Positions 11,573 through 24,441 are shown, numbered from the stretch's first letter. The stretch: DNA of 64,000 nt from Sinotaia quadrata (GCA_028829895.1 CM054181.1:68753759-68817758); one strand, 5' to 3'. Notes: generated from the sequence alone by a model not told the origin. Numbers and translations: made by a program.

Positions 11573-11720
11573 ACATGTTTATCTCCATCAGCAAACATTT
11601 TGGCCCTTTTTTTAATATAAGAAAGTACTTGCTTATCACCAACAGCAACATTGGCCCATTTTAATACGCGAAGAATTATGTACTTATATGAATCAGTAAA
11701 GAGTGTTGGCCCAGTTTATT
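11573..11720. repeat. Degenerate about 60-bp repeat, 3 copies
   Basis: Three imperfect copies each place TATCACC/ATCTCCATCAG before a TTGGCCC motif (TTGGCCC near 11600, 11652 and 11712). Confidence 0.6.
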
Positions 11721-12204
11721 AAGTAATGGAATACCTGCATAATAATCTACAATACAAGCATGTAATATAGAGCAAGTCCTAGATTATTGCAAAGTTGATT
11801 CGCTTATTTATAACATAAAACACAACCTAAAGCAAAGTTGAGGTGACTCTGGTTGATTCTCTTGTTTTATGTGGATCCCTCGTTACCTTTGAGGTTAATC
11901 TGCAACCCCTCAGTATTAGCATTCCTTGAGACCATGCTACTACTTTGTGTATATCAGCACGTTGATGGAATTAATAGACAGAAAATTCAAGTCCTCACTA
12001 CACAGGGGTTCACATGCATGAGCAGCCACCCGAGTATAGGTGCGTGTTACCCGACTTCGCTTAAAGTAGACAGACGGATAATCAGCAGAAATAAAACACG
12101 TGCAGAGCTCTAATGGAATGAAACTGCAAACTTCATTTTAGTTTTAGGCACAGGACTTATCAATGGCACTTTTGCTTAACCAAGGATTTTAAAAAGAGAG
12201 ACAC

Positions 12205-12326
12205 CCTAGGTCTAAAACATATTTCCAGTTCTCGCTCTGTAGTGAACACTGTTTGAGAACCTAGACATCCTAGGTCTAAAACATATTTCCACTTCTTTCT
12301 CTTTAGTGAACACAGTTTGAGAACCT
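12205..12326. repeat. 64-bp tandem duplication
   Basis: Two copies starting CCTAGGTCTAAAACATATTT at 12205 and 12269, each ending in GTTTGAGAACCT. Confidence 0.9.
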
Positions 12327-13331
12327 CTGCAAATATCAGCAAGTGCAGCACACTGGAACAATGCAGCCACTGTAGAGGATGATTCTAAACAGCTGTCATC
12401 TCGCAGAGTTGCTGACTTACAGCTTGGTCTAGGGTGATTAAAATGGTAGCCAAACTAATAGCACAAGACTAGAATTCTAACTTGTAGCACTGAGGCTAGT
12501 ACTGGCGAACAGAAGTCGAAGCCTTCTGTGTACATTTATGTAGGATGCGTTTAGTTTTTATTAAAAACTCCACAAAACAATCATTGTTTTATACTTAAAC
12601 TTTTCAAACCAGTGCCACAGTTTACAGTGAAATACATAATCTGATAAGGAAAAACTATAGAGATTACAGCCACACACATATATGGAAACATAATCTGTCT
12701 GCTAGATCTAAACTAATTAATATAAAGAAAATGCTAGAATAAATACTAAATAAATATTACCTTAAACAGAAAATACCATCGAAACATTATTGTAAATAAA
12801 CAGAAAATCTGCATTATTAAAAGAGTGAGAGAAAGTAGAAACAACTGAACAAAGATTTTTTTTAACAATGATTAAAACAGGGGAAAAAATGCTTTTCACA
12901 ACCAAGACAGTAGTTTAAAATTACAAGACTTAAAAGGTACGAGGTACTTTATATCACAGGGCGGTAAATCTGTACAGTTGTGGCTTGAGTAGTTAAACCA
13001 ATGTGCACGACCCCTGTTACAATGGCAACACCCATCTATTCAATTTCGGTGTACATAGGAATGTAAAATTCAAGTTCGAGAGGATTTGAACACATTGGAA
13101 TTATTTCTAAACTACGTGCATCATATAGTGTTGCTAGGCAGCCAGAAGTAAACAAGTAGCCTACCGTCCCAAACCCGTAAGCTCTGGTCACCTGGCCTTG
13201 ACATTGCCTCATTTAGAGATATTTCCCAAGAAGATGTAGAATCTTGTAGATGTAGAAGACCTGTCTTGGGAGGGACTTCATAAAGTGCTGCTGCCACTCT
13301 TCTTTTCTGTCCACATGTGCTACATTCAGAA
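12327..13331. other. Unassigned AT-rich sequence
   Basis: Unique AT-rich DNA. No gene, array or RNA signal is found. Confidence 0.4.
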
Positions 13332-13390
13332 ACACACGCGCGCGCACACACAAACATACACACACGCGCGCGCGCGCGCACACATGCATG
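13332..13390. repeat. (CA)n/(CG)n alternating purine-pyrimidine tract
   Basis: Alternating CA and CG dinucleotides, including an 8-9 unit CG run, are interrupted by AAACATA. CG/CA alternation is the classical Z-DNA-prone composition. Confidence 0.95.
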
Positions 13391-13419
13391 CTGCCATCAA
13401 ATGTTTGTATAAGCTATGT

Positions 13420-13610
13420 GTAGTGTTGAAAAGCATTATGTCACAGATCTTCAAGGCGTGACCTGCAGAGAGTAGTGTTGAAAAGCATTATGTCACAGCT
13501 CAACAAAGAGTGACCTGCAGAGAGTAGTGTTGAAAAGCATTAAGTCACAGATCTTCAAGGCATGACACTAGAAAGAGTGGTGTTGAAAAGCATTATATCA
13601 CAGATCTATA
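13420..13610. repeat. 52-bp minisatellite, 4 copies
   Basis: Units start GTAGTGTTGAAAAGCATTAT at 13420, 13472, 13524 and, as GTGGTG, at 13576. The last is truncated. Confidence 0.93.
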
Positions 13611-14193
13611 ACAGGACATGTACACCAAAACTTGTAAGTAGAAAATCTACCGAACACCCACTTAAACATTCATTCTCTCCCTTTCGTGGCACAATATCTC
13701 GCTCCTTCCAAAACATAAATATCTCTTGGCGGTTGCGTCCATGTGCATTACCAGCAAATGACCACGAAACCTCAAACATTCGTAATAAAACGGAATGACA
13801 CTGTCTGGTGACGTCAGCAAGCAAAATATCTTCGTCATACATCATCTGTTGATACCAAACTTGTACATTTTAAGTCTTGACAGAGTACAGGCACCCCACA
13901 CAGTGTCAACATTGCAAACAGACAAAAATAACACCTACGTCCAAAAGGCTTCGTACTGTTTGCACATACTTACTGGCAGGTAACACCTTGCGTCATCACA
14001 CAGAGGGCCTGCACTAAGTACCGCCGATAACCCCATTCGGGTCTACACTACCTGCTGATGGATGGGTCATATTTCGTTCAATGGGGAATTAAGTAGGGGT
14101 TGGGTGGCAGTGTGCATTGGGGGTGAACGTGTGGATGTGGTGGGTACACCAATGGTAGATTTCGTTGCCACGTAGACAAGCGAACTTTCCCGC
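13611..14193. other. Unassigned sequence
   Basis: Unique DNA with a CRE palindrome TGACGTCA at 13809-13816. Short frames on both strands lack domain features. Confidence 0.4.
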
Positions 14194-14306
14194 TCCACCA
14201 TTTATTCACTGTTATCTGTTTATTTTACTTATTTTTTTTACTCATTTTCCACCATTTATTCACTGTTATCTGTTTATTTTACTTATTTTTTTACTCATTT
14301 TCCACC
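14194..14306. repeat. 54-bp tandem duplication
   Basis: Two copies starting TCCACCATTTATTCACTGTT at 14194 and 14248. Confidence 0.92.
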
Positions 14307-15103
14307 GGCGATTACCCTCGTCCACAGAAATCAGCGAACATTAAAGAAGACATGAAATAAATAGATCGGTCTTCCTGTCAATAAAACAGACGTTAATGGA
14401 GGGACATGGCTGATCAGTGAAGAGGCTTTAAATTGTGGCTGTTCTGTTGTCATTCTTTCGCGGGTAACATTCTGCCATCCAATGCCTTTCTTTACCCGTG
14501 TCGGTTTATCCTTTGAAGGAAGGTTTGGTGTTGATTGGTTGACCTGACCTGCCCCGAAAGCCTCTGTGCTGAGGAACAGAATTATTTCTCATATGCACTG
14601 GTTGCTTCGCCTGCATTTTAGTTTCAGTTTGATTGATAATTAACGTGCAACATGGCCACACTTTACTGCACGCGTTGCTATGCTAGAGAGCACACACACC
14701 AGCTGAGACGTTCATATAGCTGTGATTCGTGGTTGCACCAAATTAGTGCAGTTGAACCAAGTGTGAAAGCTTGCCATAACTCAGTTGTGATTAATCTGAG
14801 GGCAGTTGTACTTATTATGGGAACTCCACAGTGTAGATTAATTAATATGAAAAGTTTTTCAGTGCAAATTTATACTTTATAGTCCGGCACAGTGTGAATC
14901 TATTTAATTGGTAGTTCAGACTGATACATGTCCGTATAATGTAGTGAAGATTACTGTGTAGCTGGTAGGAATAAAATATAGCGAAGATTATAGTAGGAAT
15001 TTAAAAAACAACTATGAAGAAGTCCTAGAATGGTACTCACAAAATAAAGTATGTAAAGTATACGTTAGCAAGTCTGAGAAGGAATGCAAGACTTACTTAA
15101 TAA
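14307..15103. other. Unassigned sequence
   Basis: Unique DNA. The 76-codon frame at 14652-14882 (plus) has no recognisable features. Confidence 0.35.
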
Positions 15104-15543
15104 ACTTGCAAAGTAATGTAAAGCGTACTTCAGCACAATTGAAAAGTAATGTAAAGCGTACTTCAGCACAATTGAAAAGTAATGTAATGCCTATTTTAGT
15201 ATGGTTGACAAAGACTGTAAAAATTACTTTCGCAAAACCTGGAAAAATAAACCTAACGTATACTTTAGCAAACGTGGAAAAAATCAATGTAAAGTGTACT
15301 TCAGCAAACAGGGGTAAAAAAAGAAATGTAAAGACTGCTTAAGCAAACCTTGAAAAAATCAATGTAAAGTGTACTTCAGCATACCCGGAAAAAGAGGCAT
15401 TGTAAAGTGTACTTCAGCAAACCTGGAAAAAGAGGCATTGTAAAGTGTGCTTCAGCAAACCTGGAAAAAGAGGCATTGTAAAGTGTGCTTCAGCAAACCT
15501 GGAAAAAGAGGCATTGTAAAGTGTACCTCAGCAAACAGGGGGA
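15104..15543. repeat. 33-bp then 36-38-bp minisatellite
   Basis: Two to three 33-bp units (AATGTAAAGCGTACTTCAGC plus ACAATTGAAAAG) are followed by diverged units and then by at least four 38-bp units with AAACCTGGAAAAAGAGGCAT. All share the ATGTAAAG(C/T)GTACTTCAGC core, so the longer unit appears to derive from the shorter. Confidence 0.92.
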
Positions 15544-16578
15544 AAGCGGCAATCTAGAGCACAGCAGACCTAGAGTCGTTGGTAAGTTTATCGGCGTGAC
15601 GTGATACAAGCCACACACGTTTAATATATGGAAAACTCGGAAATAGTAGGCCGGTGGCCGGGCAACAGTACGCGTTGATAATCCCCCCTCCCCCACTCCA
15701 GACACGAAGTGTAAACCTTTACTCACGTCACGATCTTTCTCCCTTTCAGAACGTAAACTTGTCCCTTGGCACTTAACGCCACAATTCGAAACCAGCCAAA
15801 CCTGGAAACGTACATGCGACCCCAGATTAAACAACGAACGAAACACTGAGGCGTTAGCGCCGAATCCACTGGGACGACAGTGGCAACGGTATTTTACCCC
15901 CCCACCTCCCTCCTCTTATATTTCTGATTGGCTCCCATGGTGGCCAATGTCGGGGTGATGGTGATGGTGGTTTTCACTGCTGAGATGATCAGACGTCACG
16001 TTTCCAAATCCCGGTGCTAGTACAATCAGACCTCATTACTGACTTCCCCTACCTCCCACTTTGCCACCCAAATCCCCGATCTGAGACCCCATTGTTATCA
16101 AGTAATGAAAGCTTTTATTAACACCTTGCTGGTGAGTGAATGCATCAAAGAATGTTGCATCGTCTGTCACACCAACTCCGCTGGCAGCCCGCAACATTAG
16201 TGTGAGTCAAGGCACACACTAAATGATTTATCTCACACCAGATCGACTGATAGATATTAGATGGGTCATCCCCAGACACCTTCAGCAGATGTAGAGAATG
16301 AATAGAATGAACATTTAGTGTGATGAACGAAACAGTGACTTTAATGAATAGCAAAAGAATATCCTGCGAAAAAGAGTTATCTCTCCCGTAAGAATGAAAT
16401 GCTATAGACCAAAATAGTGCTCGCAGCTAACACTACAGAAATCTGCTTTTGTTTAAGTAAATATTATTATTGTTGAAGATCGTAACACAGTTTAAGTGTA
16501 ATGAGAGCCAGTCTATTTAAAAGTCTGTATTCTCCAAGATTCTATTACTAGGTTCTTTAAAGCTCCACAACGATGGCT
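15544..16578. other. Unassigned sequence
   Basis: This interval is GC-richer than its surroundings at about 15560-16090. A 118-codon minus-strand frame (15490-15846) overlaps the array end and shows no domain. A GGGAGAGATAACTC motif is on the minus strand at about 16374-16387. Confidence 0.4.
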
Positions 16579-16717
16579 TGCAGACAAACAGTACTGCCGT
16601 GATGAAGACGTGCAGACAAACAGCACTGCCATGATGAAGACTTGCAGACAAACAGCACTGCCATGATGAAGACTTGCAGACAAACAGCACAACCTTGATG
16701 AAGGCTTGCAGACAAAA
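16579..16717. repeat. 32-bp minisatellite, 4-5 copies
   Basis: Units start TGCAGACAAACAGCACTGCC. The second and third are nearly identical and the last is truncated. Confidence 0.93.
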
Positions 16718-16870
16718 GCACCACTTCTAGAGAGGACATCTTCCCAGAGTCACTTGCTGAGGGAACCTAACAGATAGCGTACTCGTGAAGTAGACTGGTG
16801 ACCCATCTAATAGAACTGGCCCTAGTGATGGAACGAAAACCTCGCTAGAACAGAAATCAAGTTTATGCAA

Positions 16871-17074
16871 TAAACATTAGACCTAATGGTACAAGTGAGT
16901 TAAACGCCATTAAAATAAACATTAGACCTAATGGTACAAGAGAGTTAAATGCCATTAAAATAAATATTAGACCTAATGGTACAAGTGAGTTAAACGCCAT
17001 TAAAATAAACATTAGACCTAATGGTACAAGAGAGTTAAATGCCATTAAAATAAATATTAGACCTAATGGTACAC
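16871..17074. repeat. 45-bp minisatellite with 90-bp higher-order pattern
   Basis: Five occurrences of ATTAGACCTAATGGTAC at exact 45-bp spacing (from 16876). AAGTGAGTTAAACGCC and AGAGAGTTAAATGCC endings alternate, so the true repeating unit is 90 bp. The minus strand reads a 15-residue periodic hydrophobic frame, which is an artefact of the period. Confidence 0.95.
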
Positions 17075-17361
17075 GTGATATGCGAAAGGAAACATAACTC
17101 TGTCGACCAGTACGTGTATCATCAGTCCACAGATATGTCATGGGACTTTTAGGGTGGAAGACTCAAATGCCGGTTTCACTCTTGATAACAGAATATAACA
17201 ATCGATTTCAACTCTTACGCTCTGGGGTGATGGGGGGAACGGAGCCCTGAAGTCGAAACACTTTAATGCGCTGACTTCTAATTAAGGATTCCCCAAAAGG
17301 AACACAGAGTTTACATGTCGGTGACATGTGTCTGATAGATTTCATAAACGATGCCCTATTT

Positions 17362-17563
17362 AGCCTTACTGTCACTATGACACGTGCCATTGATAGAGTA
17401 TGAACAATGCCCAGCTCGACTGTCACTATGACGCATGCCATTGATAGAGTATGAACAATGCCCAGCTCGACAAACACTATGACACATGCCATTGATAGAG
17501 TATGAACAATGCCCAGCTCGACAAACACTATGACACATGCCATTGATAGAGTATGAACTATGC
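17362..17563. repeat. 51-bp minisatellite, 4 copies
   Basis: Each unit holds GCCATTGATAGAGTATGAAC and a CCCAGCTCGAC segment, and the last two full units are almost identical. The minus-strand 17-residue periodic frame is repeat-derived. Confidence 0.94.
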
Positions 17564-19130
17564 CGTGTCTAGCATTAATGTCACCTTGACCTATGTATTT
17601 CGCTAGTTTTTCACTTCCAATACCTTTATGAACTTTTCGTCAACTAGGCTTATGAGTAATTATGAGTTGGCATTTGAGGGAGTTGTCTGCCCTCGCAATA
17701 TTCAAGGAAACCGATCACATCAAATGGACAGATCAGTGTAGAAATTCAAACACACACATACACGCTCAAAAAACTAAGGTGAGGGATATAAGATATTTTC
17801 GCTCTCTAAAAAATACACTACATGCCTCCATGGAAAACGTTGAAACACGAAATTCTATTTATAAATCATGTCAATATGCCATGACTAATTACGCATGCGC
17901 GGTGTTTAAGTGCCTGGCTAGAGCATAATTTGGCAGTTGCACTTCCTCAAATGAGGGCAACGCATATACTGAGACAAACGGCAGGGAAGGAAATCAATTA
18001 AACATCGCCTTTCTATTTATTTAATTATAATACTATGTGTGAAGTATCATTTGCGGAGTTTTGCATGCATGTAAAGCCTGCCAAGAGAATGCTACATTGA
18101 ATTCAGATGAGACTGTGCACCTCTTTGAGAAAGATTTAAGTACTTAACAATTGGCATGTATGCAAAGTAAATATGCCTATGGTATAAATACATACATGCA
18201 CATGCAATTTACTTACAATTATATCTGTTATTCTTTGTAACTTTTGACAGTTACTAATAAACTTTGCAGTTTAGTGAAATAATTTGCGTGCACTCGGGTA
18301 CAATTTTAAATGTTTAAAAATATCCGTTAAAGTTAAAAAAAAACTCGGACAAGCTAAGAAATAAAGATGTATCTGAAAACAACAACAACATACACAATAT
18401 TGCTCGTAGAGCAGAGTCGTGTTTATCTTACCCCTACTCACTCTCTCTCACACTCCCTCTCTAAAGTCCGGTTCAGCAGGGTCGGTTTTTATGGTGCATC
18501 TGAGTGCTTGGAATAATTCAACTTTCAGAGTTACCGAACTTAGTTATGTTTGCACCTTTCCCAGTACATGTACATGGTTTGTGATTTGCTTGTTTGAGTT
18601 TCATCGCACCTAGACTTCAGCATTCATCCACGATAATTCGTGTTGTTTCTGTTTTTGTCATTTTTTGCGAGCAGGTTCCATTACTTTTAAATTCATCTCT
18701 ACTTGTAATTCATTTTTTTATTTATTTTTGTTCTTTTGCGCCTGCGTTTGTCACGATTGAGTTCATTCTGATTGCTTCTCTATGGCGGAGATTATTTATT
18801 GAACAGTCGCCATATCAGTGAAACCGATCTTTTCTTTAAATGGCATAGGTTTTAGGAGCATTCCAGAGAGTGTTTGTTCATGCATTATATTTTCCATTAT
18901 ATTAAACTTAAATGTTGCTGCAGTCACAGCATAGTCTATTAGAAATTGGAAAGGCATTTAACCACTACAGGAAACAATATTTAGCGAACACAAATTACTT
19001 AAGTTCTCCTAGTGCCTTTATGTTCTTGTTTAAGCCGTACTACGAGGGACGGGTACGAAAGGACAGGTCATTAGATTATTCTGAATATGGCATATTAATT
19101 ATTTTCGTCACTAAAATTATCCATAACTAG
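17564..19130. other. Unassigned sequence
   Basis: Unique AT-rich DNA. Several 60-90-codon frames (for example 17662-17928 and 18594-18821, plus) overlap one another in different frames and show no domain, so none is called. Confidence 0.4.
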
Positions 19131-19441
<311 letters not shown>

Positions 19442-20767
19442 CAAATAGCGATGTATCAGAATGTCAAGATCTTAGATTTTCGTGTAAGGGAAACACTTCT
19501 GAGTCTCAGCTAAAACGCAATCCAAGTAAGACCGAAACTTTTAATGCATGCTTTCGTTTTAGAATAACCGTCATCATGACACGTTTGGAAGAGACCTCGC
19601 TTGTAAGTTAAGATTAGATAAATCAGTCTTTGCGTTGCCATTCTGACCCCTGATTACAGTTCGTTATGCGTTCTCAAGAGCACTTCTCAGAATAGAGATA
19701 TACGAGGACCTTTAAAAGAGCAGTTTTCCGAAAATAATCAAGTAAGAAAACACTAAAAGTGTAAAGTCCTAAAGCAGATAGAAATTCTCTCCTCTTTTAA
19801 TTTTGATCTTTATTTTATTACTCTGATAATGAGGTACTACAGACTACACGACTACTTACTACTTCGGGGATTTTCCTTTCTGGATTTCACTATTACATAC
19901 AGGCTACACAACTACACAGCTACACACTGTTTCTGGACTTCACTGCTGGGTACCACCATTAGGGGTACAGAACTACTGCTGCCATGCTATATACTACTCT
20001 GGATTCACAGCTACGCACTAATAGTGGCTTGGGGTGCGACGGTGATATGCCTTTCAACAGAAGGGAGTCTAATATTTATCATAATCAAAAGAAATTTTAC
20101 TTGAAATGTGAAAACAAAAAACAAAAGCAAAACAAAACAAGATGAAATTTTCGGAGGGCGCACGGCAAGCTGATTCTTTGCGAGGTAGAAAGGGAGAATG
20201 TTGTGCGTGCGTGCGTGCATGCGTGTGTGAGTATGATTGTTGAAAATGGGGGGGGGGGAGTTTTCGAAATTTTGCAAAGGGAGGGGGGGGGCAGAATTCG
20301 AAGTTATACTAATGACCACTAGGCTACACGACTGACTATATGTATTTCATTTCAAGGTCGCCTGAGACACCCATACTCTGTTTAAAATTCAGATGGGATA
20401 CCATGTGCATCTGAAAGCTGATCGAAATTTAATGAAAAAATAAAATTTAAAAGTAACTAAAACTATACCAAATAAGTAAGGAACTATTCGTATAAAACAT
20501 AATTAGTTTTTTTTTTTTTTTTAGTTTGGTAATTTGTTTAATATTGCTGTTCCCCCTCTACTCCCACCCACACAACCTTTCAGTTAAGTTTTTTTTTTCA
20601 TTGTCTGTTTCTATTTGCGCCCTGGCTCCGTCTTGTATCAGCGATGCATGCTCTTCATCAAGTATATGGAGCGCTTCCGGTCTGGGCCGATATCGCGCTA
20701 ACTGTATGACAGTCTCACCTGCTCTAGTTTTATGTTCTTCTCCAGTTCCACGTTTTACTGAGACAAG
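19442..20767. other. Unassigned sequence with homopolymers
   Basis: Contains a degenerate CTACAC/CTACTAC-rich stretch (about 19830-20010), a GTGC tract (20197-20225), two G runs (20246-20257 and 20281-20290) and a T run (about 20507-20522). No gene is supported. Confidence 0.4.
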
Positions 20768-20878
20768 GTGCATCACTGGAAGCATCTCTTCCGTCACTAG
20801 GAGCATTTGTTGCGTCACAAAGAATGTTTATTATGTCACTAGGAACGTTTGTTGAGTCACTAGGAGTATTTGTTGCAA
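20768..20878. repeat. 21-bp minisatellite, 5 copies
   Basis: Imperfect copies of GTCACTAGGAGCATTTGTTG plus one base. Confidence 0.85.
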
Positions 20879-20994
20879 CACTCTCCACTCAAATTATGGC
20901 CGATTAAATATGTTAATACGTTACCACACACACGTTTGCCATCATCCATCCAATGCCAGATTCTGGGAGGCAGGGGAGGGGGAGAATTAAATTG

Positions 20995-21214
20995 TGACGT
21001 CACGATGAGAAGTAAGCCTGGGGAAACGTAGAAGGCTGAACAGCAGACGACACTCAAGCGGCCCGCGCAGTTCGACGACCGTCTGCGAGGCCTGAAAAGC
21101 TAGCGCGCGCTTCGCGTGCAGTTGTCTTGTTTGACCTGCATGTGTGTCTGTCAGTGTGTTAGCCGGCAGATAAGACGTACATCCACCACGTGGAATTCTA
21201 GAGCTTGTGTTTAG
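20995..21214 (+). promoter_or_regulatory. Candidate promoter: CRE plus CpG-dense patch
   Basis: A full CRE palindrome TGACGTCA (20995-21002) is followed by a short CpG-dense patch (about 21055-21120, roughly a dozen CpGs in 65 bp) in otherwise CpG-poor AT-rich DNA. It lies just upstream of a segment ending at a consensus splice donor (21421). Promoter function is inferred from composition only; no TATA box is evident. Confidence 0.25.
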
Positions 21215-21420
21215 ATGCAAACTCTTCAGGCTTGTAGAATCATATCTTCAACCATCCCACCCTTGTCTTTAATACAAAAAAGAAAAGTCTTGAGAAGCGT
21301 AAAGTCTCGAGGGACTTACAAGGGAAGTAAGTTATCACGAATCTGTGTTTGCTGTGACAGGACTGCCGGCTTTGAGCTGTGGGATACTAGCTATCTACCA
21401 CCCTTCATTCCTCCAAACAG
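21215..21420 (+). other. Candidate first exon ending at AG|GTAAGT donor
   Basis: An open frame begins at ATG 21215 (weak start context) and runs 69 codons to a stop that lies inside the splice donor itself (CCAAACAG|GTAAGT, intron from 21421). If spliced, the frame would leave the exon open. The translation is K/R/S/C-rich with no recognised domain, and the segment could equally be a 5' UTR exon. One exact AGGTAAGT per 64 kb is expected by chance, so this rests on its coincidence with the CpG-dense patch upstream. Confidence 0.2.
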
Positions 21421-21612
21421 GTAAGTGTTTTTTTACATGCAACATTTCGCCTTGAACTTCGACGCTAGCGTTTAAAGCGACACAGCTTTTGAGTGAACTT
21501 TAAAAGGTGTGTCAAGGCCATTGCGAGTGGTACCCGAACTTTCCCGACAGCGCACCGTTACGATTGCGGGACTGTCGGAGGGGACAACGATGGTCTTCCT
21601 CCGTGATTAATT

Positions 21613-21890
21613 TGACTTTGTCAATACGACACTGTAGAGACTTTCTATTTGACTTGGACTTGTCAATACGGCACTGTAGAGACTTTCTATGTGACTTGGA
21701 CTTGCCAATAGGACACTGTAGAGACTTTCTATGTGACTTGGACTTGCCAATAGGACACTATAGAGACTTTCTATGTGACTTGGACTTGCCAATAGGACAC
21801 TGTAGAGACTTTCTATGTAATTTGGACTTGCCAATAGGACACTGTAGTGTAGACCGTAGAGACTTTCTGTATGAATTGGACTTGTCAGTG
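21613..21890. repeat. 42-bp minisatellite, about 6 copies
   Basis: Units read GACTTGGACTTGCCAATAGG followed by ACACTGTAGAGACTTTCTAT. The penultimate unit carries a partial internal duplication (TGTAGTGTAGACCGTAGAG). Both strands stay open because the period is divisible by three. Confidence 0.94.
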
Positions 21891-22032
21891 GGAAAATGTA
21901 GGGCGGCCCGGTGTGTGGTGTGTGGACTTGTCAGTGGGAAAATGTAGGGTGGATCGGTGTGTGGGCTTGCCAACTGAACAGTGTAGGGTGGTCCGGTTTG
22001 AGGACTTAATTGTCAGTAGAACTATGTAGGGT
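21879..22032. repeat. GGACTTGTCAGTGGGAAAAT repeat, about 4 copies
   Basis: Continues the previous array with a different tail (TGTAGGGYGGNCCGGTGTGTG). Units are about 40 bp and progressively diverged. Confidence 0.85.
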
Positions 22033-22149
22033 GTTCTAGAGAGTAACCGTCTTGATCTTGAGACACTTCAAGTTCTTCCAGTGTCGCTATAACTAATTCT
22101 CTGGGTCTGTCCTGGCACTGTCGCCCTGTCAAACTAGAGCATTCAGAGA

Positions 22150-22324
22150 GTGTCTGTATGAGTGTGTAAGAGAGTGTGTGTGTATTTGTGAGTGTGTGTG
22201 TGTGTGTGTGTGTGCGTTTGTGAGAGAGTGTGTGAGTGTGTACGTGTGTGAGAGAGTGTGTGTATGAGAGAGAAATTGTGTGTATGTGGGGAGAGATTGT
22301 GCGAGATAGATTGTGTGTGTGTGA

Positions 22325-22368
<44 letters not shown>

Positions 22369-22442
22369 AAGATTGTGTGAGAGAGTGTGTATGTGTGTGT
22401 GTGAGAAAGAGATTGTGTATGTGTTGAGATATTGCGTGTGTC

Positions 22443-22485
<43 letters not shown>

Positions 22486-22527
22486 GTGAGAGTGTGTGTG
22501 TGAAAAAGTGTGTGAGAAAGAGAGGTG
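22150..22527. repeat. (TG)n/(GA)n microsatellite complex
   Basis: Interrupted GT and GAGA runs, with long perfect stretches at about 22326-22365 (TG) and 22446-22480 (GA). Confidence 0.97.
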
Positions 22528-23451
22528 GTGGTGGTGGTTAGGTGACTCAGCAACCAGTTAATGCGGAAAGGTGCAATTAGTGCTGTTGTTTTGTTTAGTT
22601 TTATATAATTTAAATATTTCTGTTAACATAACGATAATTATGAAATATTACATTTCAGTGCAATGAACCTCGAAACAAAAGTTTTATTCGTAGACCCATG
22701 GATACATAAATGTGACGTCACGTCCTCATCTCTCCCAGTACTGCAAAATGTTTAGTTTTACAGGTGCATTCTTAAATGTACTTAAAAAGCACTGTGCAGT
22801 ACTTAAATCTCTTCAGTCTTTTAGGTACCGTCTTAATCACCGGCACTGACGCAACACTGTTCGATAATCACAGTGAAATACCGTGATCTGTCTGTATTAC
22901 TGTGTCATTGTAATGAGGGAGGGGAAGCTCGAGATAAAAATTATACTGTTCGTGTCCCATAATACTTTCTTTACATAATAATTAGGCCTAAAATATTTGG
23001 CTTCGACAAACGAATCAGAAAGAAAGCCAAACAGTCTTTCAAACAGTCAAATATTTCGAGTTTTGTTACGAACATTATTTGACTTTTCATATGGGCTGCT
23101 TTTTTTCTTTGTGATTATTTGGCGGACATTACTTTTGTGATTTATTTCTGTGGCATTTTGCCACTGACTTTTTGGTCATTCATTCGGCGATAGTTTCCTG
23201 CTGATTGCGACACAACTTTAATCTCAAGAAACAAACAAACAAAAATATACCCTATCACTTTTCTTTCACCACTGGTTACTTGTTCAGCACCCTGCAAAAC
23301 AAAACAATACTTTTATCCTGCTTTTTACACTCTCTGCTTTCAGTCGGAAACGTTTGTCCAAAGCCAGACACTTGTACTCAAGCATGCTGATCTTTCAGTT
23401 TGTTTTTTACTAAATCTGCATTCAGGGTGTGCTCTTTTATAGATTTAGGTA
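22528..23451. other. Unassigned sequence
   Basis: Unique AT-rich DNA with a CRE palindrome TGACGTCA at 22713-22720. No gene is supported. Confidence 0.4.
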
Positions 23452-23456
23452 GATAA

Positions 23457-23544
<88 letters not shown>

Positions 23545-23631
23545 GTAGGTAGGTAGATAGATAGATAGATGGATGGATGGATAGATAGATAAATAAATAA
23601 ATAAATAAATAGATAGATGGATGGATAGATG

Positions 23632-23668
<37 letters not shown>

Positions 23669-23683
23669 ATGGATAGATAGATG

Positions 23684-23773
<90 letters not shown>
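23452..23773. repeat. (GATA)n microsatellite with GGTA/GGAT/AAAT interruptions
   Basis: A long GATA tract (plus strand) with variant blocks in the middle (about 23545-23690) and uninterrupted flanks. Confidence 0.98.
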
Positions 23774-23774
<1 letters not shown>

Positions 23775-24159
23775 GTTTCACTAACGTTCCTTCTCTTGAC
23801 CCTGTCACCAGGATTGAACTGCCTCCTTAACTTCACATTCAGCCCCTCTTTTTCTTGCTGAAACCAGCATTCGCATTTTGTTACTATTTTTCCTTTTCTC
23901 TGTCATATCCTTCTGCCCTCCCTTTCTTTGTCTCTCCTTTTTTCTTCACAACCCTCTCTCACATATTGTCCTATTCTCTCTTTCCCCTCTCTCAACACTC
24001 TCACTTTCATTGTATTTGAGTTAACACTTGTCTTTGTTCACTTCGTGTGTTCATATATGTTTTTATAGTATTATGCGGTGCGTAGAAGATTTGCTGAAAT
24101 GAGGCGTTAATATTTTGCTTGCTATGTGTACAACTCCTCTCTTGTACCGTTGTATCATT
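23774..24159. other. Unassigned pyrimidine-rich sequence
   Basis: A CT-rich stretch (about 23840-24005) without periodicity. No gene is seen. Confidence 0.4.
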
Positions 24160-24326
24160 TATGTATTGCACAAGTCTATCACATTTAAAGTGCTCAAGTC
24201 TATCATTTATATATTGCACAAGTCTATCACATTTAAAGCGCTTAAGTCTATCGCGTATGTATTGCACAAGTCTATCACATTTAAAGTGCTTAAGTCTATC
24301 ACATATGTATTGCACAAGTCTATCAA
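24160..24326. repeat. 48-bp minisatellite, 3.5 copies
   Basis: Units start TATGTATTGCACAAGTCTAT and contain a second AAGTCTATC, so the unit is itself an old internal duplication. Confidence 0.92.
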
Positions 24327-24359
24327 GGTTGTTAAGTTAAACTTTTAAAGCACTAAAGT

Positions 24360-24441
24360 TGAGTGCAATTGATGATGATGGTGGTAATGATGATGCAATT
24401 TATAATATGACTTACATTTAATTATTATTATTATTATTATT
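24360..24441. repeat. (GAT)n-like and (ATT)n short tracts
   Basis: GATGATGATGGTGG near 24370 and a perfect seven-unit ATT run near 24421-24441. Confidence 0.85.

Noticed and set aside
21613..21890. Zinc-finger-like HCRDFLCDLDLPIGHCRD repeats
   Set aside because: The spacing of Cys and His comes from a 42-bp DNA repeat; there is no C2H2 linker or finger spacing.
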